This document shows, one piece after another, positions 53,792 to 62,700 of a DNA stretch of 64,000 nt (its first letter is position 1; each line of letters begins with the position of its first letter). The notes under the pieces were generated by a model that saw only the letters and a list, made by a program, of their open reading frames with translations, did no database searches and had not been told where the DNA came from. The DNA is taken from assembly GCA_963667505.2 (NCBI GenBank), contig OY763490.2, forward strand, positions 1,798,001 through 1,862,000, in the 5' to 3' direction. Source of the stretch: Aldehydirespirator sp963667505. GTDB taxonomy: Bacteria > Actinomycetota > Acidimicrobiia > Acidimicrobiales > Aldehydirespiratoraceae. The translations under genes were made by a program, and so were the position numbers.

Positions 53792-55438
53792 ATGCTGCTC
53801 GCCCAACTGGTCGCCTGCGCCGACGAAGTGGCTGCCACGTCGGCGCGCACCGCCAAGATCGAGTCCCTGGCCGAGCTGCTGCGGAGCACGGCCGGCGACG
53901 ATGCCCGAATCGTGACCGGCCTGGTCGCCGGCGAGCCCCGCCAGGGCCGCATCGGCGTGGGCTGGGCGACGGTGGCCGCGCTTCAGACCGTCCCCGCCCC
54001 GGCAGCAACGCTGACCGTCGGCGACCTGGACGCCCTGCTGGACGCGGTCGCGGAAGCGTCCGGCGCGGGGTCGGTCCAGCGTCGCCTGGACCTGCTCGAA
54101 GGCTTCCTCAGCCGGGCCACCGCCGCCGAGGCCGACTTCGTGCGGCGGCTGCTGGTGGGCGAGCTGCGCCAGGGCGCCAGCGAGGGCGTGGTGGCGGAGG
54201 CGGTGGCCCGAGCGGCCGGTGTGGCCCCGGCCGCGGTCCGCCGGGCCCTGATGCTGATGGGCGACCTGACGGAGACGGCCGGCGTCGCCCTCGTCGAGGG
54301 ACGGCCCGGACTGGAAGCCGTGAGCCTCAGGCTCTTCCGACCGCTGCGGCCCATGCTGGCCTCCACGGCCGACGATGCCGCCTCGGCGGTCGCCGACATG
54401 GGCCGGTGCTCGGTGGAGTGGAAGCTCGACGGGATCCGCATCCAAGTCCACCGCCGCGACGACTCAGTGCAGATATGGACCCGCAACCTGAACGAGGTGA
54501 CCGACCGGCTCAACGAGGTGGCGAAGGCGGTTCTCGATCTCCCGGCGCGCACTCTCGCCTTGGACGGGGAGGTGATGGGGTGGACGGACGACCTGTCGCC
54601 CGCCGCGTTCCAGGACACGATGGGCCGGGTCGGCACCCGGCCTGCGAGCGACACCACCCCGGCGGAGGCCGGGACTGCGGACGCCGGGACTACGGACGCC
54701 GGGACTGCAGAGGCTGCGCCGGCGGAGGCCGCGACTGCGGACGCCAGGACTACGGACGCCGGGACTGCGGAGGCCGGGGCACTGCGGATGAGGCCGGTGT
54801 TCTTCGATGTGCTGCATCTCGACGGGCGGGACCTGCTCGACGAGCCGCTGGAGGAACGGCTCCGCTGCTTGGACCGCGTCGCGGCCGACCACCGGGTCCC
54901 CGGCGTCATCACCGACGACCCCGACGAGGCGGCCGGGGTGTTCGCGGCGGCGGTGGCTGCCGGCCACGAGGGGGTGATGGTGAAGGCCGCCGACTCGCCC
55001 TACGCAGCCGGCCGGCGGGGCAAGGCCTGGCGCAAGGTGAAGCCGGTCCGTCGCCTTGACCTGGTGGTGCTGGCGGTGGAGCCGGGCAGCGGGCGTCGCC
55101 GGGGCTGGCTGTCCAACATCCACCTCGGCGCCCGCGACCCCGACGGCGGCTTCGTGATGGTGGGCAAGACGTTCAAGGGCATGACCGACGACATGCTGCG
55201 GTGGCAGACCCGGCGCTTCGAGGAGTTGGCCGCCGGCCGGACGGACTATGTGGTGTCGCTGAGGCCTGAGCAGGTGGTGGAGATCGCGGTGGACGGCGCG
55301 CAGCGGTCGAGCCGCTACCCGGGCGGGGTGGCTCTGCGCTTCGCCCGGGTGCTGCGCTACCGCAGCGACAAGCCCGCGGCCGAGGCCGACACCATCGCCG
55401 CGGTCCGCGGCCTCCTACCGGGCGGGGCGGATCTATAG
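53792..55438 (+). CDS. ligB: ATP-dependent DNA ligase (LigB-like)
   Basis: 548 residues. N-terminal helical domain; adenylation motif EWKLDGIRIQ with K211 as the AMP-accepting lysine; motif III-IV region LALDGEVMGW and RPVFFDVLHLDG; EGVMVKAADSPY and AWRKVKPVRRLDLVV as motifs IV-V; C-terminal OB fold. Similar to mycobacterial LigB, an accessory repair ligase beside the NAD-dependent LigA. An insertion of seven or eight 15-bp units (AGTTDAGTAEA-like, about residues 288-328) interrupts the adenylation domain. Confidence 0.92.
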   Translation: MLLAQLVACADEVAATSARTAKIESLAELLRSTAGDDARIVTGLVAGEPRQGRIGVGWATVAALQTVPAPAATLTVGDLDALLDAVAEASGAGSVQRRLDLLEGFLSRATAAEADFVRRLLVGELRQGASEGVVAEAVARAAGVAPAAVRRALMLMGDLTETAGVALVEGRPGLEAVSLRLFRPLRPMLASTADDAASAVADMGRCSVEWKLDGIRIQVHRRDDSVQIWTRNLNEVTDRLNEVAKAVLDLPARTLALDGEVMGWTDDLSPAAFQDTMGRVGTRPASDTTPAEAGTADAGTTDAGTAEAAPAEAATADARTTDAGTAEAGALRMRPVFFDVLHLDGRDLLDEPLEERLRCLDRVAADHRVPGVITDDPDEAAGVFAAAVAAGHEGVMVKAADSPYAAGRRGKAWRKVKPVRRLDLVVLAVEPGSGRRRGWLSNIHLGARDPDGGFVMVGKTFKGMTDDMLRWQTRRFEELAAGRTDYVVSLRPEQVVEIAVDGAQRSSRYPGGVALRFARVLRYRSDKPAAEADTIAAVRGLLPGGADL

Positions 55439-55448
55439 GATCACCGCC

Positions 55449-55805
55449 ATGACCGGCACGACCAGCACCACCGACAGCGCCACCATGGCCAACCGCGCCA
55501 GCACCACCGACAGCGCCACCATGGCCAGCAGCGCCAGCACCAACACCGCCCCGACTGGGACTCCGGCACCGGCCACGACCACGGTCACTGAGCCGGACGT
55601 CCGCCCGGTGACCGACGACGGCGACCATGATCGCTTCGCCCACTACACCCGACGCAAAGACGCCGCCCGGGCCTATGTCGAGGGCACCCCGCTGCGGGCG
55701 CTGTGCGGCAAGGTCTGGGTGCCCAGCCGAGACCCGAGCCGCTACCCGGTGTGCCCGGAGTGCGAGAAGATCCGCCAGCGCCTGCTCAGGCGGGCCAACA
55801 ACTGA
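55449..55805 (+). CDS. DUF3039 family protein
   Basis: 118 residues. The C-terminal 55 residues match DUF3039: HYTRRKDAARAYVEG, ALCGKVWVPSRDPSRYPVCP then ECEKI, with two or three cysteines suggesting a small zinc-binding unit. The N-terminal half is a threonine/serine-rich repeat (36-bp units) and a TPAPATTT linker. The family is largely confined to actinobacteria; function unknown. Confidence 0.85.
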   Translation: MTGTTSTTDSATMANRASTTDSATMASSASTNTAPTGTPAPATTTVTEPDVRPVTDDGDHDRFAHYTRRKDAARAYVEGTPLRALCGKVWVPSRDPSRYPVCPECEKIRQRLLRRANN

Positions 55806-55841
55806 GGCCAGAGCTCGCTCGGAGACTCCGGAGGCCACGAC

Positions 55842-56501
55842 ATGTCCTCCCGCCGCCGAGAACCTGACGACGAGACAGCCTCTGCGCACCGCGCCGACAC
55901 AGACGACGACACCGCCTCTGCGCACCGCGCCAACATCGACGACGATACCTCCCCTGCGCACCGCGGCGACGACAAGCCTGGCGACGACGACAAGCCCGGC
56001 ACCGACGACGGTCCGGACGAGGGTGCAGCGAAGCTCGACGAGGACGCCGAACGCCGTCGCATCGAGGATCCGCCCCCCAGGCGCACGCCCACGCTGCGCG
56101 TCCATCTGCAGGGCACGTTCCTGCTCATCGTCCTGCTGCTGGTTCTTTGGGCCGTGCTGGACTGGGCCGGACCGGTCATCAGCAACGCTCTCAGCGGCCC
56201 CGACGGAGCGGTGGTGGCAAAGGCGCCGGCCGAATCGGAGGCCGCTTCCGACGACGGCGCCGAATCCGAGCCCGACGAGCCGCTAGGCGGCGACGAGGTG
56301 GCCGAACTGCAAGCCGTCCTGGCCCGATTCGGCTACGACCCCGGCCCGGTGGACGGCATCCTGGGAGACCTCACCCGCAGCGCCGCCGAGGCCGCCAAGG
56401 CCGACCTGAACCTGTCGGCGGCCTCTGACCGCAGGCTGCTCAACACCCTGGCGGCGGCGATCGAGGCGCTGGATGAAGCCTCGACCGGCCCGGACTCCTG
56501 A
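55842..56501 (+). CDS. Single-pass membrane protein with peptidoglycan-binding-like domain
   Basis: 219 residues. An acidic repeat-rich cytoplasmic N-terminus (DDDTASAHRA repeats) is followed by one TM helix at about 88-108 (FLLIVLLLVLWAVLDWAG). The extracytoplasmic C-terminus resembles a PG_binding_1 domain: ELQAVLARFGYDPGPVDGIL then GDLTRSAAEAAK. It probably anchors to or senses the cell wall. Confidence 0.7.
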   Translation: MSSRRREPDDETASAHRADTDDDTASAHRANIDDDTSPAHRGDDKPGDDDKPGTDDGPDEGAAKLDEDAERRRIEDPPPRRTPTLRVHLQGTFLLIVLLLVLWAVLDWAGPVISNALSGPDGAVVAKAPAESEAASDDGAESEPDEPLGGDEVAELQAVLARFGYDPGPVDGILGDLTRSAAEAAKADLNLSAASDRRLLNTLAAAIEALDEASTGPDS

Positions 56502-56502
56502 C

Positions 56503-57441
56503 ATGGCGCGCCGACCGGACCCCGGCACGGCCGCGGCCGCGGCCGCGGTGTCCCGACCTCCGGACTGCTCGACGATCTTCAGGCCCGGCTTCGACCTCAA
56601 TCTGAAGGTGACATTGATGTGGGTCAAGACGGCTGTGCGGCGGCGCGGCGTCGGCTGGTGGTCCGCCGAGACACCGCACGGACCGGCCACCGTCGCCTTT
56701 CGTGAGGTGGCCGGCGAAGTGCCCGCCGACGCCTGGGGGCCGGGCGCCGAGTGGGCGATCGCTCAGGTGCCGGCCCTGCTCGGCGGACGCGACGACCCGA
56801 GCGGCTTCCGGCCCATCGATCCGGTGGTGCGCGACCTGGTGGCCCGCCTGGGCGTGCCCCGGCTGGGCGCCACCGGCCGCTGGTATGAGGCCATGGCGAC
56901 GGCGGCCGTCTATCAGCGGGTCGTAAGCGCCGACGCCAGGACGGCGGTGGCTCGCCTAGGTCGGCTCTTCGGGGCCGAGGCGCCGGGAGAGGGGCCGCTG
57001 CCGATGTTCCCCCGCCCCGAGGCGGTGCTGCGCTTGCCGGACCACGGCTTCCATCGGGCCGGCGTGGACCGGTCTCGTGCACGAGTGATCCGGGTGGCGG
57101 CCAAGTTCGAGCGCCGCATCGAGGCGCTGCAAGAGCAGCCCGCGGCCGAGGCCCGCCAGTGGCTTCAGCGCCTTCCCGGCGTCGGCCCGTGGACGGCGGC
57201 CCGCACCACCGGGGCCGCGGCCGGCGACCCCGACGCGGTGCCGGTGGGCGACCTGCATGTGCCGGTGCTGGTGACCTACGCCCTGTCGGGCGCCACCGAC
57301 GGCGACGACGACTCGATGCTGGAGCTGCTCGAGCCCTACGCCGGCCACCGCGGCCGGGTGGTGCGACTCATCAAGGCCGCGGGCATCGGCCCGCCCCGAC
57401 ACCATCCCGCGCCGACCCGCCACGACATCAGCCGCATCTAG
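56503..57441 (+). CDS. DNA-3-methyladenine glycosylase-like (HhH-GPD) protein
   Basis: 312 residues from ATG 56503, just after the upstream stop. The helix-hairpin-helix LQRLPGVGPWTAARTTG and a catalytic aspartate in PVGDLHVPVL mark the HhH-GPD fold of AlkA-type base excision enzymes. The N-terminal domain (IFRPGFDLNLKVTLMWVKT) is divergent. Substrate not predictable. Confidence 0.82.
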   Translation: MARRPDPGTAAAAAAVSRPPDCSTIFRPGFDLNLKVTLMWVKTAVRRRGVGWWSAETPHGPATVAFREVAGEVPADAWGPGAEWAIAQVPALLGGRDDPSGFRPIDPVVRDLVARLGVPRLGATGRWYEAMATAAVYQRVVSADARTAVARLGRLFGAEAPGEGPLPMFPRPEAVLRLPDHGFHRAGVDRSRARVIRVAAKFERRIEALQEQPAAEARQWLQRLPGVGPWTAARTTGAAAGDPDAVPVGDLHVPVLVTYALSGATDGDDDSMLELLEPYAGHRGRVVRLIKAAGIGPPRHHPAPTRHDISRI

Positions 57442-57485
57442 CCGGCGGTCAGCCGAGCCCTAGCCGGCGGTCAGCACCTCGGCCT

Positions 57486-58571
57486 CTACAGCACGACGAC
57501 TGAGCGCAGCACCTCGCCGCGCTCCATCTTGTGGAAGGCCTCCTCCACGTCTCCGAGCCCGATGGTCTCCGACACGAAACCGTCGAGGTCCAGTCGACCC
57601 TGAAGGTAGAGGTCGATCAGCATGGGAAAGTCGCGGCTCGGCAGGCAGTCGCCGTACCAGCTGGACTTGAGGGCCCCGCCCCGGCCGAACACCTCGATGA
57701 ACGGCAGCTCGATGGTCATGTCCGGGTGGGGCACGCCGACCAGCACGACCGTCCCAGCCAGGTCGCGAGCCTCGAACGCCTGTCGGTAGGTCTGGGGCAG
57801 CCCTATCGCCTCGATGGCCACGTCCACGCCGTTGCCGTCGGTGAGGGCCTGGATCGCCTCGACGGGGTCGGACTCGGACGAGTTGATGGTGTGGGTGGCC
57901 CCGAATCGCTTGGCCCATTCGAGCTTGCGGTCGTCGATGTCCACGCCGATGATGGTCGAGGCGCCGGCCAGCTTGGCACCGGCGATGGCGGCGTCGCCCA
58001 CTCCCCCGCAGCCGAACACGGCCACGCTGTCGCCCCGGCCCACGCCGCCGGTGTTGATGGCCGCGCCGATGCCGGCCATCACGCCGCAGCCGAGCAGTCC
58101 GGCCGCGGTGGGCGGGGCGGCCGAGTCGACCTTGGTGCACTGGCCCGCAGCCACCAGCGTCTTCTCGAGGAAGGCGCCGATGCCCAGCGCGGGCGACAGC
58201 TCGGTGCCGTCGGCCAGCGTCATCTTCTGGGACGCGTTGTGCGTGCTGAAGCAGATGTGGGGCCGGCCCCGCAGGCACGAGCGGCACTGGCCGCACACCG
58301 CCCGCCAGTTGAGGATCACGTAGTCGCCGGGCGCCACCTCGGTCACGCCGTCGCCGACGGACTCCACCACCCCGGCGGCCTCGTGGCCCAGCAGGAAGGG
58401 GAACTCGTCGTTGATGCCGCCCTCCCGGTAGTGGAGGTCGGTGTGGCAGACGCCGCACGCCTGTATGGCCACCACCGCCTCGCCCGGGCCGGGGTCGGGT
58501 ATCACGACGTCGGTGATCGTGACGGGCTCGCCCACCGCCATCGACACCACTCCTTGCACGGTCTGGGGCAT
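57486..58571 (-). CDS. mscR: S-(hydroxymethyl)mycothiol dehydrogenase (MscR type)
   Basis: 361 residues, very close to actinobacterial MscR/AdhE2. Catalytic zinc ligands: C42 and H63 with E64; structural zinc cysteines C93, C96, C99 and C107; Rossmann motif GCGGVGDAAIAGAKLAGA. It oxidises the formaldehyde adduct of mycothiol with NAD, detoxifying formaldehyde. It implies that the host makes mycothiol. ATG preceded by AGGAGG. Confidence 0.93.
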   Translation of the reverse strand: MPQTVQGVVSMAVGEPVTITDVVIPDPGPGEAVVAIQACGVCHTDLHYREGGINDEFPFLLGHEAAGVVESVGDGVTEVAPGDYVILNWRAVCGQCRSCLRGRPHICFSTHNASQKMTLADGTELSPALGIGAFLEKTLVAAGQCTKVDSAAPPTAAGLLGCGVMAGIGAAINTGGVGRGDSVAVFGCGGVGDAAIAGAKLAGASTIIGVDIDDRKLEWAKRFGATHTINSSESDPVEAIQALTDGNGVDVAIEAIGLPQTYRQAFEARDLAGTVVLVGVPHPDMTIELPFIEVFGRGGALKSSWYGDCLPSRDFPMLIDLYLQGRLDLDGFVSETIGLGDVEEAFHKMERGEVLRSVVVL

Positions 58572-58750
58572 GTCTCGGTCCTCCTGTCAGTGCCTCCGGG
58601 CGACCCGGCCACACTACCGCGCCAGCCGGACCTGGTCGATAGGCGGGCCGTCTCGCAGACGCCTGGTGCTGGTGCGCCTGCCCGCTCGTGTGCCTGGTGC
58701 TGGTGCGCCGCGGCTCGGCCTGCGGGACCGGGGGCGTAGAGTCGCGGGCC

Positions 58751-59020
58751 ATGTGCCGCAACATCACGACCCTCCGCGGGCTGGCACCGCCCGCCACCAC
58801 CGACGAGATCGAGGCCGCCGCCCGGCAGTACGTGCGCAAAGTGAGCGGAGTGCAGAAGACCTCGGCCGCCACCGAGGCCGCCTTCGAGCACGCAGTCGCC
58901 ATCGTGTCCGACGCGACCGCCGACCTGCTCGCGGCCCTGCCGCCCCGCCGCAACCCGCCGAGAAGCGAGCCGCCGCTGCGCCGGCTAGCCGCTGAGGCCG
59001 CGGGCGACAACGCGGCCTGA
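58751..59020 (+). CDS. DUF2277 family protein
   Basis: 89 residues starting MCRNITTLRGLAPPATTDEI, the invariant beginning of DUF2277, followed by AARQYVRKVSGVQK. The start ATG 58751 is fixed by this motif. Function unknown; the C-terminus (PPRRNPPRS) is also typical. Confidence 0.9.
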   Translation: MCRNITTLRGLAPPATTDEIEAAARQYVRKVSGVQKTSAATEAAFEHAVAIVSDATADLLAALPPRRNPPRSEPPLRRLAAEAAGDNAA

Positions 59021-59027
59021 TCCGTCC

Positions 59028-59720
59028 ATGCCGGGCGCGGCGCGGCAACTGTCGGACCTGGTGGTCCAGGCGCGCCGCCACGGCGTTCGCGACGAGGCCG
59101 TCCTGGAGGCCATCGGGCGGGTGCCGCGGCAGCGCTTCGTCCCGCGTCGATGGGCCGAGGCCGCCTTCGACGACGGACCGCTGCCCATCGGCGAGGGCCA
59201 GACCATCAGCCAGCCCGCCATGGTGGCGCTGATGGCCGAGGCCGCCCGGCTGAAGCCCGACGACCGCGTGCTGGAGGTCGGGACCGGCTCCGGATACGGC
59301 GCGCTGGTGCTGCGGGCGCTGGCCGGCCGAGTGGTGACCATCGAGCGGCGTCCGAGCCTGGCCGCCAAGGCCCAAGCCGCGCTGACCGAGTGCGGGGCGG
59401 GCGATGTGGAAGTGGTCGTAGGCGACGGGACACTGGGATGGCCAAAGGAGGCGCCCTACAACGCAATCGTCGTCACCGCGGCCGGTCCGGCGCCCCCGCG
59501 GCCACTGCTGGAGCAGCTGGCGCCCGCAGGACGCCTGGTCATCCCCATCGGACCCAAGCGCCGCAGCCAGCACCTGATGCGCTACACCCGCCGTCGCACC
59601 GCAGCGTCCGAAGGCGAAGGCAACGACGACGGCACTCCCGTCGAGGAGGAGTGCCGCGAGGAGCGGCTGACCGCCGTCCGATTCGTGCCGCTCATCGGCA
59701 CCCACGGATTCCCGCCGTGA
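59028..59720 (+). CDS. pcm: Protein-L-isoaspartate O-methyltransferase-like
   Basis: 230 residues. IGRVPRQRFVPRRWAEAAFDD and GEGQTISQPAMVALM are PIMT signatures; AdoMet site VLEVGTGSGYGALVL; post-motif YNAIVVTAAGPAPP and PAGRLVIPIG. It repairs isoaspartyl residues in aged proteins. It starts seven bases after the DUF2277 stop, so the two are probably cotranscribed. Confidence 0.9.
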   Translation: MPGAARQLSDLVVQARRHGVRDEAVLEAIGRVPRQRFVPRRWAEAAFDDGPLPIGEGQTISQPAMVALMAEAARLKPDDRVLEVGTGSGYGALVLRALAGRVVTIERRPSLAAKAQAALTECGAGDVEVVVGDGTLGWPKEAPYNAIVVTAAGPAPPRPLLEQLAPAGRLVIPIGPKRRSQHLMRYTRRRTAASEGEGNDDGTPVEEECREERLTAVRFVPLIGTHGFPP

Positions 59721-59742
59721 GGACAAGCCGCCCCCGCCTCAG

Positions 59743-62700
59743 CTAGGTGGTGGTGACGGTCTTGATCGTGGACCACTCGCCGCTGCCGCGGCCGTTCGAC
59801 GCCCGCACGCGGACCTTGTACTGGGACTTGTCGTCCAGACCGGTGACGTCCAGGCTCCGGGTGCTCGTATCCCATGGGTACTCGGTGTTCCAGTTTCCGG
59901 CCGTGCAGTCGCCGTTGGTCTGGTTGCAGTACTCCACCTCGTAGGACGTGATGTCGTCGCCGTTGCTGCTCGGAGCGGTCCAGGTGACGGTGAACTGGTC
60001 GTCGCCGGCGGTGAGCGTGATGGTCGGCTTGGCCGGCGCGCCGGGCGTGCCCCCGGACGAGCTCGACCAGTCGCTGTCGCCCTGGTTGCTGTTGGCCCGC
60101 ACCTGCACGTCGTAGTAGTCGCCGTTGGTCAGGCCGGTGATCTTCCTGGAGGTGGTCGTGCCCGAGACGCTCACCGTGGTCCAGTCTTCGTAGTCGCTGT
60201 AACAGTCCTTGTTGGAGTCATTGGTGTTGCAGTAGCGGACCTTGTGCCCGGAGATGGTGGACCCGTTGGCGGCGGTGGTCCACGAGACGGTCAGGAAGCC
60301 GCCGCCCGACACGAACTCGAGGTTCTCGGGCGCCGACGGCTTGCCCGCCGGAGTGCCGGTGGCCTCCGTCGACCAGGCGCTGTCGCCGACGTTGTTGGTG
60401 GCCCGCACCCGCACCTTGTAGGCCGTGCCGTTGGTCAGGCCGCTGATGGTGTGCGAGGTGGATGTGTCGAACGGGCTGTCGTCGGTCCAGTTGGTGTCGT
60501 CGGTGCAGTCGTTGGAGCTGTCGCAGTACTGGACGCTGTAGCTGGTGATGGCCGAGCCATTGGACGACGGCGCGGTCCACGTCACCGTCAATTGCTGGTC
60601 GCCGGCGGCCACCGTGGGCGTCGCAGGCTTGGCAGGCTTGCCCGCAGGGGTCTCGGTCGCTGCCGTCGACCACGGGCTCTCGCCGTTGGCGTTTTGGGCC
60701 CGCACCTGCACCTGGTAGGCCGACCCGTTGGTGAGGCCGGTCATGCTGGCCGTGGTTGCGGTGCCGGTGTGGCTGAGCGTCGTCCAAGACGAGGGCCAGG
60801 TGCTGTTGCTGTTCTGCTTGCGGTACCGGACGTCGTAGTCGGTGACCGCCGAGCCGTTGTTGTTGTTCGGCGGTGACCACGACAGGTCGATCTTGCGGTC
60901 CCCCGAGGTCAGCGTGGGAGCGTCGGGCGCGTCGGGCACCGCCTTCGGCGTGCCGCTCACCGCGGAGGTCCAGCCGCTCTTGCCGTTGTTGCTGTCGGCC
61001 TGCACCCGCACCTGGTACTTCGAGCCGTTGGTGAGGCTGTCGATGGTGGTGTAGGTGTCGGTGCTGCCGTGGCTGTGCGAGGTCCAGGTGGAGGGCCAGG
61101 TGTTGTCGCTGTTCTGCTTGCGGTACTCCACCTCGTAGCCCGAGATGGTGGACCCGTTGCCGACCGATGCCGTCCAAGTCACCTTCAGGCTCTGGTGCGC
61201 CGCCTCCACCGTCAGATTCGTCGGCTTTGAGGGCAGCGCCGCCGGCGTGGCGCTCGCCGAGGACGACCAGGCGCCGGTCCCCTTGCGGTTGCGGGCGGCG
61301 ACCTGCACCTGGTACGTCTTGCCGTTGGTGAGCCCGCTGATGGTGTAGGTGGTGGTGCTCCCGCTCGACACGGTCCGCACCGTCCACTCGTTGGTGGCGT
61401 CGCAGCCGGTGCTGTCGTCGCAGTAGCGCACCGAGTAGCCGCTGATGGCCGACCCGCCGGTCTCCGTGGGCGCAGTCCAGGCCACGTCCAGCTTCCGGCT
61501 CTTGGCGGTCAGCGTCGGAGTGTTGGGCTGGCCGGGCACGGTGGCGGGCGTGGCGGTGGCCTCGCTCGACCAGCCGCCCCAGCCGCGCAAGTTCTGCGCC
61601 CGCACCCGCACCTTGTAGGTGGTGCCGTTGGTCAGGCCGGTGATGGTGTGCGACAGGACGACGTCCGACGGGCTGTCGTCGGTCCAGTTGCTGTCGTCGG
61701 TGCAGTCGTTGGAGCTGTCGCAGTACTCCACGCCGTAGGCCGTGATGGTGTCCCCGCGGTTCGACGGCGCCGTCCAGGTGGCCGCCAGCTGGTTGTTGCC
61801 CTCGGTAAGGCTCGGCCGCGACGGCGCCGCGGGCGCGCCCGGCGTGCCCTCCGTCTCCGATGACCAGGGGCCGTCGCCCAGGGCGTTGCGGGCCCGCACC
61901 TTGACGCGGTACGTCGTGGCGTTGGTGAGCCCGGTGATGGTGGTGGAGGTGCCCGAGGCGCTCTTCTCCTTCCAGTCGGAGGAGTCGTCGTTCCAGCACT
62001 CGGCGTTCTCCCCGCCGCAGTAGCGCACCTTGTAGCCGGTGATGTTGGACCCATTGTCAGCCGGCGCGGTCCACGACACCGCCAGCGACAGGTTGCCGGA
62101 CACGACGGTCGGCGCGTCGGGGGTGGCCGGCTTGTCCTTGGGCTTGCCGGTGCGGTAGCTCGACCACGTGCTGTCGCCGACGCTGTTGGTGGCGGCGACC
62201 CGCACCCGGTACGTGGTGCCGTTGGTGAGCCCGGTGATGGTGGCCGTGGTGCCGGTGCCGGTGTGGGTGTCGGTGGTCCACTCGTCGTCGGCGTCGCAGC
62301 CGGTGCTCTGGTCGCAGTGCTGCACCTTGTAGCCGGTGATCGCCGCGCCGCCGTTGGACGACGGGGCGCTCCACGACACGCCGAGCTGCTGTGCGCCGAC
62401 AGTCAGCGTCGGCCTGCCGGGCGCGCCCGGCGTGGTGGCCGGGGTGGCTTTGGCCGACGGCGACCACAGGCTGTCGCCGATGCTGTTGGTGGCCTGGACC
62501 TGCACCTGGTAGGCGGTGCCGTTGGTGAGGCTGCCGATGGTGGCGGTCGTTCCCGTGCCGGTATGGGCGTGCGAGGTCCAAGCGCCCCATGTCGGGCTTG
62601 TGGCGCAGCTCTTGGGTGTGGCCGTGCACTTGCGGTACTGGACGTCATAGTCGGTGATGTTCGCCCCGTTGCTGGCCGGCGCCGTCCATGAGACGCCGAG